Source: Terramyces sp. JEL0728 (lineage: Eukaryota > Chytridiomycota > Chytridiomycetes > Rhizophydiales > Terramycetaceae). Taken from it: DNA of 16,918 bases. The notes beneath the pieces are model-generated. The model did not search any database and was not told where the DNA came from. It was given only the letters and a program-made list of their open reading frames with translations. The stretch is from contig JADIIU010000197.1 in assembly GCA_027603945.1 (NCBI GenBank), positions 1-16,918 on the forward strand, written 5' to 3'. Both the position numbers and the translations under genes were made by a program. Numbering within the stretch: the stretch's first letter is position 1; each line of letters begins with the position of its first letter. This document shows, piece by piece, positions 15,985-16,918 of this stretch.

Positions 15985-16918
15985 ATGGGTGGTAAGTTAA
16001 ATCTGAAAAACTAGGACCAGATGAATGGTTGGAGATAGTAAAGAAAGGACAATATTTACCAGAAGCCGATATCAAAAAACTGTGTGAGATGGTTAGTTTC
16101 GTTAATCCCAGGTGAAGGAGCTGCTAGTGGAAGAATCAAACGTTCAGCCAGTCTGTTCTCCTGTTACAATTTGCGGAGATATCCACGGACAATTTTATGA
16201 CTTGCTCGAGTTATTTAGAGTGGGGGGAGAGATTCCAAACACCTCCTACATATTCATGGTACTTGAAATTAACCAAAGGGTGATTTTGTGGACAGAGGAT
16301 ATTACAGCTTGGAAACATTTACATTATTACTTGCTCTCAAAGCCAGATACCCGGACAAGCTTACTTTGTTAAGAGGGAATCACGAAAGTAGACAGATTAC
16401 ACAAGTATACGGTTTCTATGGTACGTTGCTATTAATTAAAGATGAATGCCAGACTAAATATGGGAATGCGAATGTATGGAAAGCATGTTGTAATGTATTT
16501 GACTTTATCACTCTTGCAGCTGTAAATATTCGTTAAATTAGATTGTTGATGGTCGTGTGCTTTGCGTACATGGTGGACTATCCCCAGATATCCGCACGCT
16601 GGACCAAATTCGAACCATTCAAAGATGCCAGGAAATTCCGCATGAAGGAGCATTCTGTGGTATCTATATTACTAATCGAGATTTAATGTGGTCTGACCCA
16701 GAAGATATCGACACTTGGGCAGTAAGTCCCAGAGGAGCCGGATGGCTGTTTGGACGCAAAGTAACGCTTGAAGTAGATACTGTCTAACCTAGTTTTGCCA
16801 AGTTAATAATCTAACTTTGATTGCAAGAGCGCATCAACTAGTCCAAGAGGGCTACAAATTCATGTTTCCCGATGACAACCTAGTAACAGTATGGTCGGCG
16901 CCAAACTATTGTTATCGT
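15985..16918 (+). CDS. Ser/Thr phosphatase PP6 catalytic subunit (copy R, 3' end cut by window edge)
   Basis: Same enzyme as copy L. Seven introns (15992-16014, 16092-16111, 16259-16278, 16421-16441, 16522-16541, 16660-16680, 16773-16792; 23, 20, 20, 21, 20, 21, 20 nt) are removed to give 263 residues. Metal ligands of the PPP fold are all present: D51 and H53 (GDIHG), D79 (GDFVDRG), N111 (GNHE), H161 (HGG) and H235 (RAHQLV). Human PP6 has 305 residues, so about 40 are missing past the edge. The first coding exon is only 7 nt (ATG GGT G). The reading frame has no other ATG that keeps the conserved [15 protein letters not shown] stretch, which supports the tiny exon. Introns 4 and 6 are 21 nt in phase 1 and contain no in-frame stop. 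Against copy L the N-terminus differs (EADIKK versus ETAMKK) and one residue differs in exon 4 (Val for Ile). Confidence 0.94.
16015..16918. repeat. Terminal inverted repeat, right arm (PP6 exons 2-8)
   Basis: Mirror of 1-904 with position x pairing with 16919-x. The last 152 bp are identical to the left end. Most mismatches cluster in exon 2 and at 16383-16425. Confidence 0.95.

Noticed and set aside
1..16918. Ciliate (Stentor-like) or chlorarachniophyte nucleomorph origin because of the tiny introns
   Set aside because: A DH-type Rho GEF, STRIP/Far11, DUF4436 and HUT1 suit an opisthokont/fungal gene set, and nucleomorphs would be far more AT-rich. Not fully excluded.
1..16918. Inverted ends as a transposon or viral terminal repeat
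   Set aside because: The repeat is a host phosphatase gene with introns, the interior is housekeeping genes, and there is no transposase, integrase or target duplication.
1..16918. A functional phosphatase cluster (PP6, STRIP of PP2A, RVSF protein for PP1)
   Set aside because: Physical closeness in a small fungal genome is weak evidence; the genes lie on different strands with unrelated housekeeping genes between them.

Overview
The window looks like a compact nuclear genome fragment from a fungus, probably an early-diverging one. The evidence is: (a) a metal-dependent (Cet1/TTM-type) mRNA capping triphosphatase, which animals and plants do not use; (b) a STRIP/Far11 subunit and a Rho GEF (DH) domain, both typical of opisthokonts and relatives; (c) paired DUF4436 membrane proteins, which I associate mainly with fungi; (d) gene spacing of only a few bases between convergent stops. 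The exact lineage (for example a Rozella/Paramicrosporidium-like cryptomycete) is a guess. Nothing here is bacterial, and I see no operon, CRISPR array, insertion sequence, rRNA or convincing tRNA.

Almost every gene looks broken until very small introns are removed. I reconstructed 31 introns (24 if the second PP6 copy is not counted), and all are 19 to 23 nt, mostly exactly 20. They start GT, end AG, and most carry a YTRAY-like branch site ending 4-6 nt before the 3' end. Removing them restores full-length, family-like proteins with consistent phase in every case.

Layout. 1-936 (minus): PP6 catalytic subunit, copy L, cut by the left edge. 1092-2231 (plus): PDCD2/Tsr4-like ribosome-assembly protein. 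2245-3246 (minus): HUT1/SLC35B1 transporter. 3247-3977: long spacer with a possible microprotein. 3978-8246 (plus): a 1394-residue protein joining an N-terminal CAP-Gly domain, SxIP motifs, a very long coiled coil and a C-terminal DH (Rho GEF) domain. 8294-8982 (minus): unrecognised 222-residue protein with RVSF and SSIP motifs. 9191-10011 (plus): Cet1-like mRNA 5'-triphosphatase. 10018-12683 (minus): STRIP/Far11. 12712-13119 (minus): RidA. 13153-14210 and 14415-15361 (minus): tandem DUF4436 paralogues. 15362-15984: spacer. 15985-16918 (plus): PP6 catalytic subunit, copy R, cut by the right edge.

The two window ends mirror each other exactly: base x on the left matches base 16919-x on the right without indels for about 900 bp. 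Both PP6 copies face outward and stop at the same codon. Their divergence is patchy, which suggests gene conversion, or an assembly effect at a repeat boundary.

How the genes relate: mostly housekeeping functions (phosphatase signalling, ribosome biogenesis, ER/Golgi transport, mRNA capping, imine detoxification). The cytoskeletal centre is the CAP-Gly/DH protein, which by architecture would link microtubule plus ends to Rho GTPase activation. I know of no described protein with that combination. It and the splicing system are the main points of interest.
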